From positions 11,982,001-12,046,000 of the forward strand of contig NZ_CP114040.1 in NCBI RefSeq assembly GCF_026965555.1: a DNA stretch of 64,000 bases. The letters run 5' to 3'. The notes beneath the pieces were generated by a model, which saw only the letters and a program-made list of their open reading frames with translations, was not told the DNA's origin and made no database searches. The position numbers were made by a program, and so were the translations under genes. The stretch comes from Nannocystis punicea (GTDB lineage Bacteria; Myxococcota_A; Polyangia; Nannocystales; Nannocystaceae). Positions 8,356-17,340 of the stretch are shown here, piece after piece; position 1 is the stretch's first letter, and every line of letters begins with the position of its first letter.

Positions 8356-10052
8356 GAGCGCCGCCGGGCCTGGCGCCGCGGCGCCAGGTGCTCGCGGACC
8401 TCGGCGAGTGGCCGGGAATTGAGCACCGCCTCCGCCTCGAGCCAGGCCCGACGCGCCTGGCTGACCGCGAGGTCGAGGCGCGACGCCTGCCCGCCGCCGG
8501 GCTCGCCGCCCGAGCCGAGCACGACCGGCACCCCGGCGACGCGAGCGGCCCGCAGCTGCGGCTCGAGCTCCGGCAGGTGCGCGGGGTCGCCGATCACCGC
8601 GAGCGCCCCGCCGACGGCCGCCTGCACCAGCGGGGTCGGATCGCGGGCGGCGTCGGCCTCGCGCGCGCCGGCGACGATCCGCAGCAACGCCGGGTGCGAG
8701 GCGGCGCGCGGGGCGTGCGACAGCCTCGCGGCCACGAAATCGACGTGCACTTCGGGACATGTCTTTTGAGCAATGTCGAGCTCGAGCCCCTGCAGCGGCG
8801 CCAGCTCGTGCTCGGCGCAGGCGTCGGCGGCGGCCCGGGTGCGCGCGTCCCAGTCGATCGCCGCGCGCGAGCGGCCCGGCACCGCGTGGACGATCAGCAG
8901 GTACTCGAGCCCTCGCGCCCGCGCCGCGGCGGCCGCGGCCGCGACCACTGCGCCCGGTTCGTCGCCGGCAGCGACCAGCACGAGGTCGCCGCGCAGCTGC
9001 CGGGCCTCGATCGGCTGCGGCAGCTCGCCGGCGGCCGCGGCCGCGATCTCGCCGCGATTCTCCCGCAGCTCGGGCGGGATGAACTGCAGGCCGACAGCCG
9101 CGAACACCGACGCCTCGGTCCGCCCGGCGACGCGACGTTCGTCGCGGAACACCCCGTACTCGTTGATCTTCAGCCCGCGCGCGACGCCGAGGCGGCGGAC
9201 GGCGATGTTGTGGGCCTTGCTGCCGGTGAAGTAGTGCAGCGCGGCGCCGAAGCTGTCGCGGCCGACCACCCGCAGGTCGACCTGCAGGCCCGAGCGCAAG
9301 ACCACGGTCGCGCGGGTCGGACCTTCGGCGAGCACGTGCGCGACGTCGGGTGCGCCCACCAGCGCCGCGATCGCGCCGTTGTGGCTGCGCGCGGTGACCA
9401 GGAAGTCGAGGTCGCCGACGGTGGCCAGGGCGCGGCGATAGCTGCCGGCGATCACGGCCTCGATCACCCCCGGCGCGGCGCGCAGGCGGGTGAGCAGGCG
9501 CTCGCCGTGCACGCGCGCTTCAGCCAGCGGCAGGCGGCGACCGGTGCCGAGCAGGCCGGCGAGCGCGTCGAGGATGTTGCGCTCGCTGGTCGCGCCGAAC
9601 CCGGTCAGCTCGCGGATCTTCTGCTGCTGCGCGGCGGCCTGCAGGCCGGCGAGGGTGCGCACGCCGAGCTGCTCGAACAGGGTGCGGGCGCGCTTGGGGC
9701 CGACGCCGGGCACGCCCATGACGTCGTGGATCGTCGCCGGCCACACGCGGTGCAGGTCGTCGAGCATGGCGCAGCTGCCGGTGTCGACGATCTCGCCGAT
9801 CTTGCCGGCGAGGTCGTCGCCGACGCCCGGCAGCTCGGTGAGGTCGTCGCCGGCCGCGAGCATCGCCGCGAGGTCGCGGCCGAGAGCGCCGAGCTCGTGC
9901 GCCGCGTTGCGGTAAGCGCGGATCCGGAACGGATTCTCGCCCTCCACCTCGAGCAGATCGGCGATCTCGGCGAACACCGCGGCGACGCGCAGGTTGGCGG
10001 CCCGATCGGAGCTGTCCGTAAGGACATGTGACTTCGCGGCCGCACGCGCCAT
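8352..10052 (-). CDS. polX: PolX family DNA polymerase with degenerate PHP domain
   Basis: 566 residues from the ATG at 10052 (MARAAAKSHVL). The N-terminal helical domain (VFAEIADLLEVEGENPFRIR) is followed by helix-hairpin-helix motifs (LPGVGDDLAGKIGEI; VPGVGPKRARTLFEQLG). The polymerase active site GDLDFLV is at 213-219, with a third acidic residue in LQVDLRVV and the YFTGSKAHNIAVR and INEYGVF motifs of bacterial PolX. The C-terminal PHP region should carry GDLHxHTxxSDG; here it reads GDLVLVAAGDEP, and later metal ligands are also missing. Gap-filling synthesis is therefore plausible, but the 3'-5' exonuclease/AP-endonuclease activity of typical PolX is probably lost. It is first gene of the three-gene minus operon and contains two copies of the iterated palindrome. 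Confidence 0.92.
   Translation of the reverse strand: MARAAAKSHVLTDSSDRAANLRVAAVFAEIADLLEVEGENPFRIRAYRNAAHELGALGRDLAAMLAAGDDLTELPGVGDDLAGKIGEIVDTGSCAMLDDLHRVWPATIHDVMGVPGVGPKRARTLFEQLGVRTLAGLQAAAQQQKIRELTGFGATSERNILDALAGLLGTGRRLPLAEARVHGERLLTRLRAAPGVIEAVIAGSYRRALATVGDLDFLVTARSHNGAIAALVGAPDVAHVLAEGPTRATVVLRSGLQVDLRVVGRDSFGAALHYFTGSKAHNIAVRRLGVARGLKINEYGVFRDERRVAGRTEASVFAAVGLQFIPPELRENRGEIAAAAAGELPQPIEARQLRGDLVLVAAGDEPGAVVAAAAAAARARGLEYLLIVHAVPGRSRAAIDWDARTRAAADACAEHELAPLQGLELDIAQKTCPEVHVDFVAARLSHAPRAASHPALLRIVAGAREADAARDPTPLVQAAVGGALAVIGDPAHLPELEPQLRAARVAGVPVVLGSGGEPGGGQASRLDLAVSQARRAWLEAEAVLNSRPLAEVREHLAPRRQARRRS
8758..8775. repeat. Degenerate palindrome unit in polX
   Basis: CATG at 8758 and AATG at 8772 flank ten bases (tcttttgagc). 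The tract encodes part of LDIAQKTCPEV and is noticeably richer in A/T than the surrounding codons. Confidence 0.4.
10011..10028. repeat. Perfect TGTCC-N4-GGACA palindrome in polX
   Basis: GCTG at 10011, ten bases, CATG at 10025. The core TGTCC GTAA GGACA spans 10013-10026 and lies inside codons for HVLTDSSDR near the PolX N-terminus. Confidence 0.75.
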
Positions 10053-10624
10053 GCTCCGAGATGGCTCGAGCGCCGGCAGGAGCACGCGTAAAGCTTGCGG
10101 CGGTGAAAGGCGCCGGGCGCCGACGGCACCGTGGGGTCGATCGGCCGTGCGTCGGCTCAACGCGGCGCGCGCAGGTGCGTGCAGGTGCCGGCCCTTACCA
10201 CATGTTCCTCACGCTCCAGGACGGCGCACGAACGGGCGCTGCAAAATCTCGCTTGCGCGGGCGAGACAGATCGATCACGGCCGCGGCCGCCGGCCCGGCG
10301 AGCGCCTCGTCGCAGCGCGCGCGGTGCTCCGCAATCACGAACCGGGCGCCGCACTTCCGTTCTGCGCGGCTCCAGGCCGACCACGATCGACTCTGGCCCT
10401 TGACCGGCCCGGCGAGGCCCCGATGCGCTGTCACTCGAGCGACTTGCGCCCCTCTGATCGGCGCACTCGAGTTCATCCATTCCGATGAACTCGCTGTCTC
10501 GCCCCACCGTCGCGCGGGCCTGCCAATAGAGGGTGCGCAGGCTCGATCGCAGGCGGGAGCCTCGCCGTTGACGCTTCCAGGGCCTTGCCGCAACATCGAA
10601 GACCCCCTCGGACGCTTTCGACCA
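10053..10624. other. Non-coding spacer between divergent polX and wHTH genes
   Basis: 572 bases with no reading frame showing convincing protein features on either strand. It must hold the promoters of the polX operon and of the regulator gene, but I cannot point to clear -35/-10 boxes. Codon-like GC bias is weaker than in neighbouring genes. Confidence 0.5.
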
Positions 10625-10927
10625 ATGATGAGCGAACTCATGCCTGAGAACCCAGACGGCTGGACCTTCCTGACCAACCACGCGCATGTCTTGCTGTGTC
10701 TCGCACAAGACCCCGAGATTCGTCTATGCGACGTCGCCGCCGAGGTCGGATTGACCGAGCGGGGCGTCCAGCGAATTGTGAAGGAGTTGGCGACCTCGGG
10801 TTACATCACACGCGAGCGCAACGGCCGGCGAAACCGTTATTTGGTGCACGCGCGCCAGCCCTTGCGGCGGGGCATCGCCCGCCACCGCGAGGTCGGTGAT
10901 TTGCTGCAACTGATCGTCCAACGTTGA
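10625..10927 (+). CDS. Small winged-helix (MarR-like) transcriptional regulator
   Basis: About 100 residues from ATG at 10625 (a second ATG follows immediately). The product starts ENPDGWTFLTNHAHVLLCLAQDP, contains the helix-turn-helix LCDVAAEVGLTERGVQRIVKEL and ends in a wing with RERNGRRNRYLVH. It belongs to a recognisable family of stand-alone DNA-binding proteins of this length found in actinobacteria and myxobacteria. No ligand-binding domain is present. The longer open frame upstream is low-complexity and is not considered part of the gene. Target genes are unknown; the adjacent redox/repair operon is a candidate only by position. Confidence 0.82.
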   Translation: MMSELMPENPDGWTFLTNHAHVLLCLAQDPEIRLCDVAAEVGLTERGVQRIVKELATSGYITRERNGRRNRYLVHARQPLRRGIARHREVGDLLQLIVQR

Positions 10928-10995
10928 CCCGCGGCTTTATGCCCCCCGGGGAGCGCGGCGGCGTGACCGATTCGTGACAACGAGGTCGGCGAGGG

Positions 10996-12258
10996 CTATG
11001 TCCAATTGGACAGGTGACGTCGGCGCTGTACAGGAGAACCGAGTTCGCGCCGGCGGAGCACCCGGCGGGCCTCGAAGCCTGCTGCACCGGGCTCGAGACA
11101 GGCAGTGAGGGCGGCGGCGTCGGTGAGCGACGGGGCGACGTCGGCCTCGACGGCCTCCGCCTCCGCGAACCAGTGGGAGTACTCGCCGGTGCGGTCGGCG
11201 AGGTCCTTGAGGAGGGCTTCGGGCTCGAGCGCGTCGGTGAGGGCACCGAGCTCGGTGTCGTCATCGGCCCTGCCGGACCGGATCGCCACCTCGTAGGCGA
11301 ATGCAGGCAGTCCGGCGGCCACCAGTTCGCGAACGACGGCGACGGTGCGTGATTCGCTGGCGGCGATCGCCAGCCATTCGCCGTAGTAGCTCCAGTAACC
11401 GACGATCCGCTGGACCGCCCTGGCAGCAGTGCGGCGGACGTCGCGATGTGGGTCCCCGGTCGCCAGATCGCGGAGACGGGCGACGAAGGTCGGGTCGGCG
11501 CACCAGCCGAGCGAGCGCACCGCCTGCGCGCGGGCGAACGGGTGCGGGTCGTCGGTGCCCTCGTGCAGCGCCGCGATCGCGGCCGGGTGCGGGCGCTGGC
11601 CGAGCGAGCGGTAGATGCGGGCGCGGACCGAGAAGTTGGGGTCGCACTCCCAGCGCAGCAATGACGGGATGTACAGGTAGCCCGCGGTCTTCATGCTCCA
11701 CGCGTGCGAGTGACGGCCGCGAAACGAGGACGCGGGGAACTCGGGCGCCGGCTGGCTCACCACCAGCGCCGGCACGCCGGCCTCACGGGCCGCGACGATC
11801 GCCGCGACCTCCGGCGCGCAGTCCGGCGCGAGCCAGCGAGCGGCGGCGAAGCAGGCGTTGGCCTCGATCGTCCAGCCCTCGGCCTCGCGCGCGCGGCCGG
11901 CCGCGAGCCAGCGCTCCGGCGCATCGAGGGCGCCGAGGTACTCGCGCCAGCGGGCCGACGTCAGGCACGACGGGGCCTCGCCGCCGTGCATCTGCAGGCG
12001 GACGTAGATGGCGCCGGCCCAGTCGCGCAAGGACTCGTGGTCGCCGGCGTAGGGGCGGTCCCAGGCTGCGATCGCGGCGGGCTCGAGCGGGACCTCGGGC
12101 CGGCTGCGGGCCAGCTTGCGCGCGGCCTCGGCGGCGACGCGCTGCCGATATGTCTCATAGGACAGCTGGCCCTCGCGCAGCGGGTAGTGCTGCGCGAACC
12201 ACAGCGCGTCGCCCGGATGGGCGGCGAGCCGGGCCTCGACCAGCGCGCGCAGGTCCAC
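10996..12258 (-). CDS. HEAT-repeat protein
   Basis: GTG at 12258 begins VDLRALVEARLAAHPGDALW, four bases after the stop of the lipoprotein gene upstream, which suggests co-transcription. The 420-residue product has no signal peptide. Its middle contains HEAT-like helical repeats (FSVRARIYRSLGQRPHPAAI, HPFARAQAVRSLGWCADPTF, HRDVRRTAARAVQRIVGYW). No catalytic motif is visible, so a protein-protein scaffold is the likely role. The last codons are written by the iterated palindrome, so the C-terminal residues SNWT may be a late addition. Confidence 0.8.
   Translation of the reverse strand: MDLRALVEARLAAHPGDALWFAQHYPLREGQLSYETYRQRVAAEAARKLARSRPEVPLEPAAIAAWDRPYAGDHESLRDWAGAIYVRLQMHGGEAPSCLTSARWREYLGALDAPERWLAAGRAREAEGWTIEANACFAAARWLAPDCAPEVAAIVAAREAGVPALVVSQPAPEFPASSFRGRHSHAWSMKTAGYLYIPSLLRWECDPNFSVRARIYRSLGQRPHPAAIAALHEGTDDPHPFARAQAVRSLGWCADPTFVARLRDLATGDPHRDVRRTAARAVQRIVGYWSYYGEWLAIAASESRTVAVVRELVAAGLPAFAYEVAIRSGRADDDTELGALTDALEPEALLKDLADRTGEYSHWFAEAEAVEADVAPSLTDAAALTACLEPGAAGFEARRVLRRRELGSPVQRRRHLSNWT
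10997..11014. repeat. Perfect TGTCC-N4-GGACA palindrome at the 3' end of the HEAT gene
   Basis: The core TGTCCAATTGGACA at 10999-11012 is a 14-bp perfect palindrome. It directly abuts the HEAT gene stop codon (cta at 10996-10998). Read on the minus strand it is CCTG-N10-CATA. Confidence 0.8.
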
Positions 12259-12262
12259 GGGC

Positions 12263-13963
12263 TCAGCCGGGGGGGTTGGGGTTGATCTTGCCGGTGCCGG
12301 TGCCGCCCAAATAGGCGTACGAGTCGTGCTGGTCGTAGCCGACGATGATGACCTGGAACGGCGAGTCGCCGCCGTCGAACACGTGCACGCCGTCGGCGCA
12401 GGCGATCCGCGCGACCTCGTAGCCGCTGGCGCCGACAGGGTTGAACTCGGCGTCGGAGATCGGGACGCCATCCATGGTGATGACCGCGCCGACGGGGCGA
12501 GTGACGACGGCGACGTCGGTGATCCAGGTGCCGGGCACGAGGACGACGTAGCGCGGCAGGTACTGCTCGACGGGGGCCATCTGCACCATCGCCGGGTCGC
12601 CGATCGAGCTGCCGAACGCCTCGGCGCCGACCATGTAGCCGTAGACGGCGATCGGCTTGTCGGCGATGACCTCGAAGTCACCGGGCTCGGTCGCCGGGCC
12701 GGTGGCGTAGAACTCGCTCATCTGGTTGGCGTTGAGCACGAAGTTGGTGGCGGGGATGCCGGTGACCCCGGGGTCGGCGACGATGGTGACGTTGGTGCCG
12801 CTCTCGGAGGCGTAGATCTGCCACAGGGTGTTCTCGGGCGCGCCGCCGTTGCGGATCGGCATGCGCGAGGCGATGAAGTGCTTGCCCCACTGGCGCACGC
12901 CGGCCAGCTGCTCCTCCATGTGGTCGCAGCAGCAGGTCGACTCGGGGATGAGCGCGCACTCCTGCCCGGCGAACACGGCGACGGGGTGGTTCTCGTTGCT
13001 GTTGATCTTGGTGCCCGTCATGCTGTCGGGGATCGACTGCACCGCGACCGAGAGCACGTCGCCCTCGTTGAGCGGGACGGTGAACGGGGCCCCCGGGGCG
13101 CCCTGCGGCACGCTCGGGCCCGCCGCGGTCACCACGCTCGGCTCGACCTGCACCATCGTGCCGTCGACCGTGGCGATGACCGTGACGTAGCTGTGCTGGA
13201 AGCCGTTGGTGTTGTCGTACATCGACTTCCACGCGGTCACGCGGTTGATCGTGTCGAGCGCGGCCGCGGGGTACAGCATCGCCGCGTCGGAGAGGAAGGA
13301 CGAGGCGCCGTCGACCGGGTTGAACTGATAGGCGACGACCGGGACGTCGGAGGTGACGCGGTAGGACCCGCCGGGGTTGACGCCGGAGTCGTCGATGTGA
13401 CGGTCGGGCAAGTTGAAGGTGAAGAGCGACAGCGGACCGACCGCCTGCGGCCCGCCGACGGCGCTCCACACCCCGCCGCTCTTGACCTCGACGACGACGT
13501 TGGCGGTGGCCGCCAGCTGCACGTTGGCGACCGCGATCGCGTACTGCGACGTCTCGACCGAGTCGTGCGAGTCCATGTCGACGGCGTAGAAGCGGCAGCC
13601 CACGGTGCTCTTGCCGGCCAGCGCCTGGTCGCACGTCTCGGGGATGATCGGCCCCTCGTCCGGTCCGCCGAAGTCGGGGATCATCTCGTTGCCGGCGTCG
13701 AACTTCGGGGTCGAGTCGCTGCTCGCGGTGGTCGCCTCGGTGGGACCGGCCGGCGTGGTGGTGCTGCCGCCGGTGGTGGCGGGCCCGGACGCAGACTCGG
13801 TGCCGGGCTCCTCGGTGGTGGGGCTGCCGGTCGGGCCGAGGCTGGCGATCGACGACACCCCCGTGACCGGGAGGGAGGTCTCGCTCCGGCCGTCGTCGCT
13901 ACAGGCAGAGAGCAGGAGCAGGAGCGAGCCGAGGGGAGCGAACCGCGGAGAAACGTTGTGCAT
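12263..13963 (-). CDS. IgGFc-binding-like secreted lipoprotein
   Basis: ATG at 13963 gives MHNVSPRFAPLGSLLLLLSAC, a lipoprotein signal (lipobox LLSAC). A Ser/Thr/Pro/Gly linker (about 25-85) precedes a large domain with CRFYAVDMDSHD, SQYAIAVANVQ, VPVVAYQFNPVDG, WGKHFIASRMPIR and DVAVVTRPVGAVITMDG. These features match the IgGFc-binding N-terminal domain family common in myxobacteria and some metazoan mucus proteins. The name is historical: binding to IgG is not implied here. Clustered Cys residues (ESTCCCDHMEE) suggest disulfides. It is the first gene of a pair with the HEAT-repeat gene and is divergent from the lipoprotein gene starting at 14082. Confidence 0.88.
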   Translation of the reverse strand: MHNVSPRFAPLGSLLLLLSACSDDGRSETSLPVTGVSSIASLGPTGSPTTEEPGTESASGPATTGGSTTTPAGPTEATTASSDSTPKFDAGNEMIPDFGGPDEGPIIPETCDQALAGKSTVGCRFYAVDMDSHDSVETSQYAIAVANVQLAATANVVVEVKSGGVWSAVGGPQAVGPLSLFTFNLPDRHIDDSGVNPGGSYRVTSDVPVVAYQFNPVDGASSFLSDAAMLYPAAALDTINRVTAWKSMYDNTNGFQHSYVTVIATVDGTMVQVEPSVVTAAGPSVPQGAPGAPFTVPLNEGDVLSVAVQSIPDSMTGTKINSNENHPVAVFAGQECALIPESTCCCDHMEEQLAGVRQWGKHFIASRMPIRNGGAPENTLWQIYASESGTNVTIVADPGVTGIPATNFVLNANQMSEFYATGPATEPGDFEVIADKPIAVYGYMVGAEAFGSSIGDPAMVQMAPVEQYLPRYVVLVPGTWITDVAVVTRPVGAVITMDGVPISDAEFNPVGASGYEVARIACADGVHVFDGGDSPFQVIIVGYDQHDSYAYLGGTGTGKINPNPPG

Positions 13964-14081
13964 GCGAGAGACCTCGAGCAGAGCCCCACGATAGGACCCG
14001 CACCCACCCGCGCGGGCGAGGTGCGGCCGCGAGTTCTCACACGAGGTCTCCGCGACCACGCTCGCGTACGATGACGGGGGC

Positions 14082-15206
14082 ATGGCCCCCGCCGACCGGT
14101 CCCCTCCCCATCGCTCGTGCGGGCTTCTCCTGATCGCCTCCGCCTGCGCCGCGGGCAGCCCGACGGGCGACACGGCCGCGAATTCGTGGTCCTCGACGAC
14201 ATCGACGACCACGGCCGCGACCACCGACGCGACCACCACGAGCGCGACCACGAGCGTCACACCGACGACGTCGAGTTCGACCTCGACGACCTCGACGACC
14301 GCGAGTGACGCGAGCACGAGCGACGCGACCTCGACCACGCAGGCCGAGACCACGGCGATCACCACCGGCCCGGGCGAATGCGCGCCGGTCACCAGCGAGA
14401 GCTTCACGCTCGCGAGCGACGTGCTGCTCGCGTGCGGGGCGATGGCGGCGGTCGACGTGTTCGACGTGCCGCTGAGCCACCGCGGGCCGGCGGTCGCCCG
14501 CGCGACGCTGACGATCGAGCACACGCAGTCGGTGCCCGATATCCACTTCTGGAACGCGACGGTGCTGGTCGGCGAGTCGCAGTACGGGTTCGGGATCGGC
14601 GACGACCTCTGCAGCGGCTATCAGCCGGTGACCAAGCAGAACCTCGGCTACGGCGTGCTCACCGACGCGAGCGACCGCGTGAAGGTGCCGATGTACCAGG
14701 GCTCGGCGCCCTGCACCGACGGCGCGCTGGCGGTCCGCGCCGGCTCGACGCTGACCCTGTGGTACGCCGACCCGGCGCCCGGCTGCGAGCGCGTGGCCTA
14801 CACCAGCTGGTACGCGACGCAGGGCTACGAGGCGACCTACGTGTGGCAGACGATGATGAGCCCGATCCTCGCGCTGCCGATCGACACGCCGCCGGGGACG
14901 CAGGCGCTGCTGATGTCGGTGGTCGAGGGCAGCCCCGACAAGAACCCGAACGCGGCCTGCGGGGCCGAGACCCAGACCCTCGTCAGCCAGCTGCGCGACG
15001 GCGGAGCGGTGCTCCATCAGGCCGAGAACCTGCTGCCGGCCTCCGGCGGCCAGGGCCACCTGGTGCTCGCCAACGAGGCGCTGCTGCCCGGCGCCGGCCC
15101 GCACGCGATCGACCTCGCGGTCGGCGCCAACGTGTTCGACAGCGCCGTCCGCACCGGCGGCTGCTGCGGCGACGCGGCCCTGTTCGCCGTGTTCGTCCCG
15201 GAATGA
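14082..15206 (+). CDS. Secreted lipoprotein with Ser/Thr-rich linker, function unknown
   Basis: ATG at 14082. Signal MAPADRSPPHRSCGLLLIASAC ends in lipobox IASAC. Residues 30-95 are almost only Ser, Thr, Ala and Asp (encoded by repeated acg/acc/tcg codons). The globular part contains TLTIEHTQSVPDIHFWNATV, YTSWYATQGYEATYVWQ and GGCCGDAALFAVFVPE. I do not recognise the domain; several Cys pairs suggest an extracytoplasmic disulfide-bonded fold. A 118-base divergent promoter region separates it from the IgGFc-binding-like gene. A palindrome ladder follows directly after the stop. Confidence 0.8.
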   Translation: MAPADRSPPHRSCGLLLIASACAAGSPTGDTAANSWSSTTSTTTAATTDATTTSATTSVTPTTSSSTSTTSTTASDASTSDATSTTQAETTAITTGPGECAPVTSESFTLASDVLLACGAMAAVDVFDVPLSHRGPAVARATLTIEHTQSVPDIHFWNATVLVGESQYGFGIGDDLCSGYQPVTKQNLGYGVLTDASDRVKVPMYQGSAPCTDGALAVRAGSTLTLWYADPAPGCERVAYTSWYATQGYEATYVWQTMMSPILALPIDTPPGTQALLMSVVEGSPDKNPNAACGAETQTLVSQLRDGGAVLHQAENLLPASGGQGHLVLANEALLPGAGPHAIDLAVGANVFDSAVRTGGCCGDAALFAVFVPE

Positions 15207-15207
15207 T

Positions 15208-15253
15208 GCTGTTTAAAAGGACATGACCTCGACGACATGTCTTCAATTACAGC
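15208..15253. repeat. Palindrome ladder downstream of a lipoprotein gene
   Basis: Nodes GCTG (15208), CATG (15222), CATG (15236) and CAGC (15250) are spaced exactly 14 bases apart. It begins one base after the stop of the plus-strand lipoprotein and lies between two convergent genes. A transcription-terminating role is possible, but the stems here are weak. Confidence 0.6.
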
Positions 15254-15336
15254 TCATTGCGCGCCGAGCGGCCGCCGGCGAGCGGGCTGAGCCGCGCGGC
15301 CGCGGCGAGCGAATCACCACACTTCATGTGCAGATA

Positions 15337-15855
15337 TTATTCGGACCCGGACAGGCTGTAATAGCGGTGCGGCAGGTCGGCGCGGACGAAGTCGAAGCGG
15401 TGGATGAGCCCCGCGCGCTCGAGCACCCGGCGCGAGCCGAGGTTCTCGGCCCAGGTGAATCCACACACCTCCGGCAGCGCCAGCTCGCCGAGGGCGAGAT
15501 TCACCAGAGCGCAGGCGACCTCGGCGGCCAGGCCGCGGCGCCACGCGGTCGGGACGAATCCATAGAGGACCTCGACGCTCTCGTATCCGCCGGCGTCGGT
15601 CGGCGCCAGGCCGGCGTAGCCGCAGGCGACGTCTCCTTCGCGCAGGGTGTAGACGCCGAAGCCGTCGTGCGACCACATCGCCACCAGGCGATCGATCTTC
15701 GCGTCGATCTGCGCCAGCGTCCGCGGACCGCCGAGAGTGCGCGCGACGTCCGGGTCCTGCCACACCGCGCGGTAGAACGGCCGGTCGCCCTCGGCGATGC
15801 GAGCGCCGCGCAGGCGCGCGGTGGTCAGCGTCTCGGGCGCGCGCGGCACGGTCAC
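15337..15855 (-). CDS. GNAT family N-acetyltransferase (RimJ/RimL-like)
   Basis: 172 residues from the GTG at 15855, which overlaps the sirtuin stop (GTGA). Typical motifs are LTTARLRGARIAEGD at the start, VLYGFVPTAWRRGLAAEVACALVNLA (the acetyl-CoA pyrophosphate-binding loop, here RRGLAAE) and FTWAENLGSRRVLERAGL near the end. Enzymes of this branch acetylate protein N-termini or small amines; the substrate is unknown. The direct coupling to a protein deacylase gene suggests the two act on related acyl marks, which is inference. Confidence 0.9.
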   Translation of the reverse strand: MTVPRAPETLTTARLRGARIAEGDRPFYRAVWQDPDVARTLGGPRTLAQIDAKIDRLVAMWSHDGFGVYTLREGDVACGYAGLAPTDAGGYESVEVLYGFVPTAWRRGLAAEVACALVNLALGELALPEVCGFTWAENLGSRRVLERAGLIHRFDFVRADLPHRYYSLSGSE

Positions 15856-16574
15856 GCCAGCAGTTCGGGGTCGTCGCCCGCGAGCCGCGCCAGCATCTCG
15901 GTCGCCGGCCCGCGCAGGTGCACGTCGTAGAGGTCCGAGGCCGGCGTCTCGTCGGGGTTGATCTCGACGCGCACGGCCCCGGCCTTGCGCGCGTACTCCG
16001 GCAGGTAGGCGGCCGGGTAGACGACGGCCGAGGTGCCGATCGAGACGAACAGGTCGCAGCCGAGGATCGCGGCCTGCGCGGCGTCGAGGATCGGCTCGTG
16101 GAGGTAGTCGCCGAACCACACGATGTCGGGCCGCCACCAGCCGCCGCAGCGGTCGCACTGCAGCTCCTCGCGGACCACGTGGGCGTCCTGCTGCTTGATG
16201 TTGCAGGTGTCGCAGCGGACCCGCCACAGGTTGCCGTGGAGCTCGAGGATCTCGCGGCTGCCGGCGAGCGCGTGCAGACCGTCGATGTTCTGGGTGACGA
16301 CGGTGACGCGCGCGGAGCCCTGGCCGGCGCGGGCGACGATGTGGTGGCCGCGGTTCGGCGAGCAGGCGGCGACGAGGCCGCGGCGGTAGTTGTGGAACTC
16401 CCACACTGCCTCGGGATCGCGGTTGAACGCGTCCTGGCAGGCGTAGCGGCGATAGTCGTACTCCTTCCAGATCCCGCCTGCGCCGCGGTAGGTGGGCACG
16501 CCGCTCTCGGCCGACATCCCCGCGCCGGTGAAGAACACGATCCGTTTGAAATCGCGCAAGCGAGGCTCGGGCAT
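15852..16574 (-). CDS. cobB: NAD-dependent sirtuin (class III/CobB-like protein deacylase)
   Basis: 240 residues. NAD-binding motif GAGMSAESGVPTYRG is at about 17-31, TQNIDGLH at about 94-101, the catalytic His is in LELHGNLW, and two Cys pairs (CDTC, CDRC) form the zinc site; GTSAVVYPAA and INPDE complete the Rossmann core. Class III sirtuins normally carry a Tyr-x2-Arg pair (YNARR in E. coli CobB) that selects succinyl-lysine. Here the aligned stretch is EFHNYRRG, so the Tyr position holds His while the Arg is kept. Acyl specificity may therefore differ. The downstream acetyltransferase gene overlaps by 4 bp. Confidence 0.93.
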   Translation of the reverse strand: MPEPRLRDFKRIVFFTGAGMSAESGVPTYRGAGGIWKEYDYRRYACQDAFNRDPEAVWEFHNYRRGLVAACSPNRGHHIVARAGQGSARVTVVTQNIDGLHALAGSREILELHGNLWRVRCDTCNIKQQDAHVVREELQCDRCGGWWRPDIVWFGDYLHEPILDAAQAAILGCDLFVSIGTSAVVYPAAYLPEYARKAGAVRVEINPDETPASDLYDVHLRGPATEMLARLAGDDPELLA

Positions 16575-17340
16575 GGCGGCGATGGTAGCGGGCCGCCAGG
16601 CGCGGCGCGAGGGCCCCGCCGGCCCGCCGGCGTGGCGCTCGCGGTGGAGCTTCGCCGCGCTCGCGTCGAGATCCGGCGGGGCCGCTCGCGGTCACGAGGA
16701 TGTTCCTGGCTCCTTCGCGTGCGAGAGGTACACTGCGTCGCCGACACGGCTGAGCTCGCTGGCAAACGCGCGCCCACGACCTCCGGACATCCTGATGATC
16801 ATCCGGGGTTTTGACCAGTCCTCATTTTCCCGGCGCAGAACCTGGGTGCGCTCGGCGTCCGCCGCCACACGAGAGGCCCGCGCGACTTCACTGGTTTGGC
16901 GGGTGTGCGACCAGGGTATGAGACAGCGTTCGCACAAGGAAGCGGCGCGAGGGCGCCGCGACCTCTGCAGCCGCGCGTGCTCCCCGCCGACGCACAAGAC
17001 CTCGATCTCGCGGCAGAGCGACCGTCTCGTGCTGCATGACGCGCTTTCGTCGAGCGCCGACGTCGTCGCACGGACATCCGCGTTCGTCGGCCGGACCACG
17101 TTCAATGTCTGTTCACACATGTTCCGTTAGACATGTAGTCGACTACGCCCAACAATTGTGCTGATGATAACACGGTATGTACGATGATACGCGCAACACA
17201 CCGACTCGGCGCGGAAGCGACCGCGTAGGCGCTTGCGCGATCGCAGGGAGCGCTGTTCACCAATCGCGGGGGGCTGGTCAGCACGTAGCGGGGTAAGTAC
17301 CCTGGTTTGTGGCCCGCCCGACGGGTCGAAAGCGGCTCCC
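16575..17340. other. Long spacer upstream of the PAS-STAS gene
   Basis: 766 bases. Open frames on both strands (for example 16692-17120) have arginine-rich compositions with no domain and are not accepted. The last 240 bases are clearly A/T-richer than the surroundings, with stretches such as caacaattgtgctgatgata (near 17150), so the promoter of the gene at 17341 probably lies there. A palindrome ladder occupies 17104-17135. Confidence 0.5.
17104..17135. repeat. Intergenic palindrome ladder
   Basis: Nodes AATG (17104), CATG (17118) and CATG (17132), each followed by ten bases, lie at the junction between GC-rich and A/T-richer spacer DNA about 200 bases upstream of the PAS-STAS gene. Confidence 0.6.

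Noticed and set aside
10997-11014. parS or LexA-type operator
   Set aside because: The palindrome differs from the parS consensus (TGTTNCACGTGNAACA type), is found inside many genes, and has no positional link to promoters.
16692-17120. 142-codon minus-strand frame in the spacer before the PAS-STAS gene
   Set aside because: No ribosome site, no recognisable motif, Arg/Ser-rich; not enough to call a gene.
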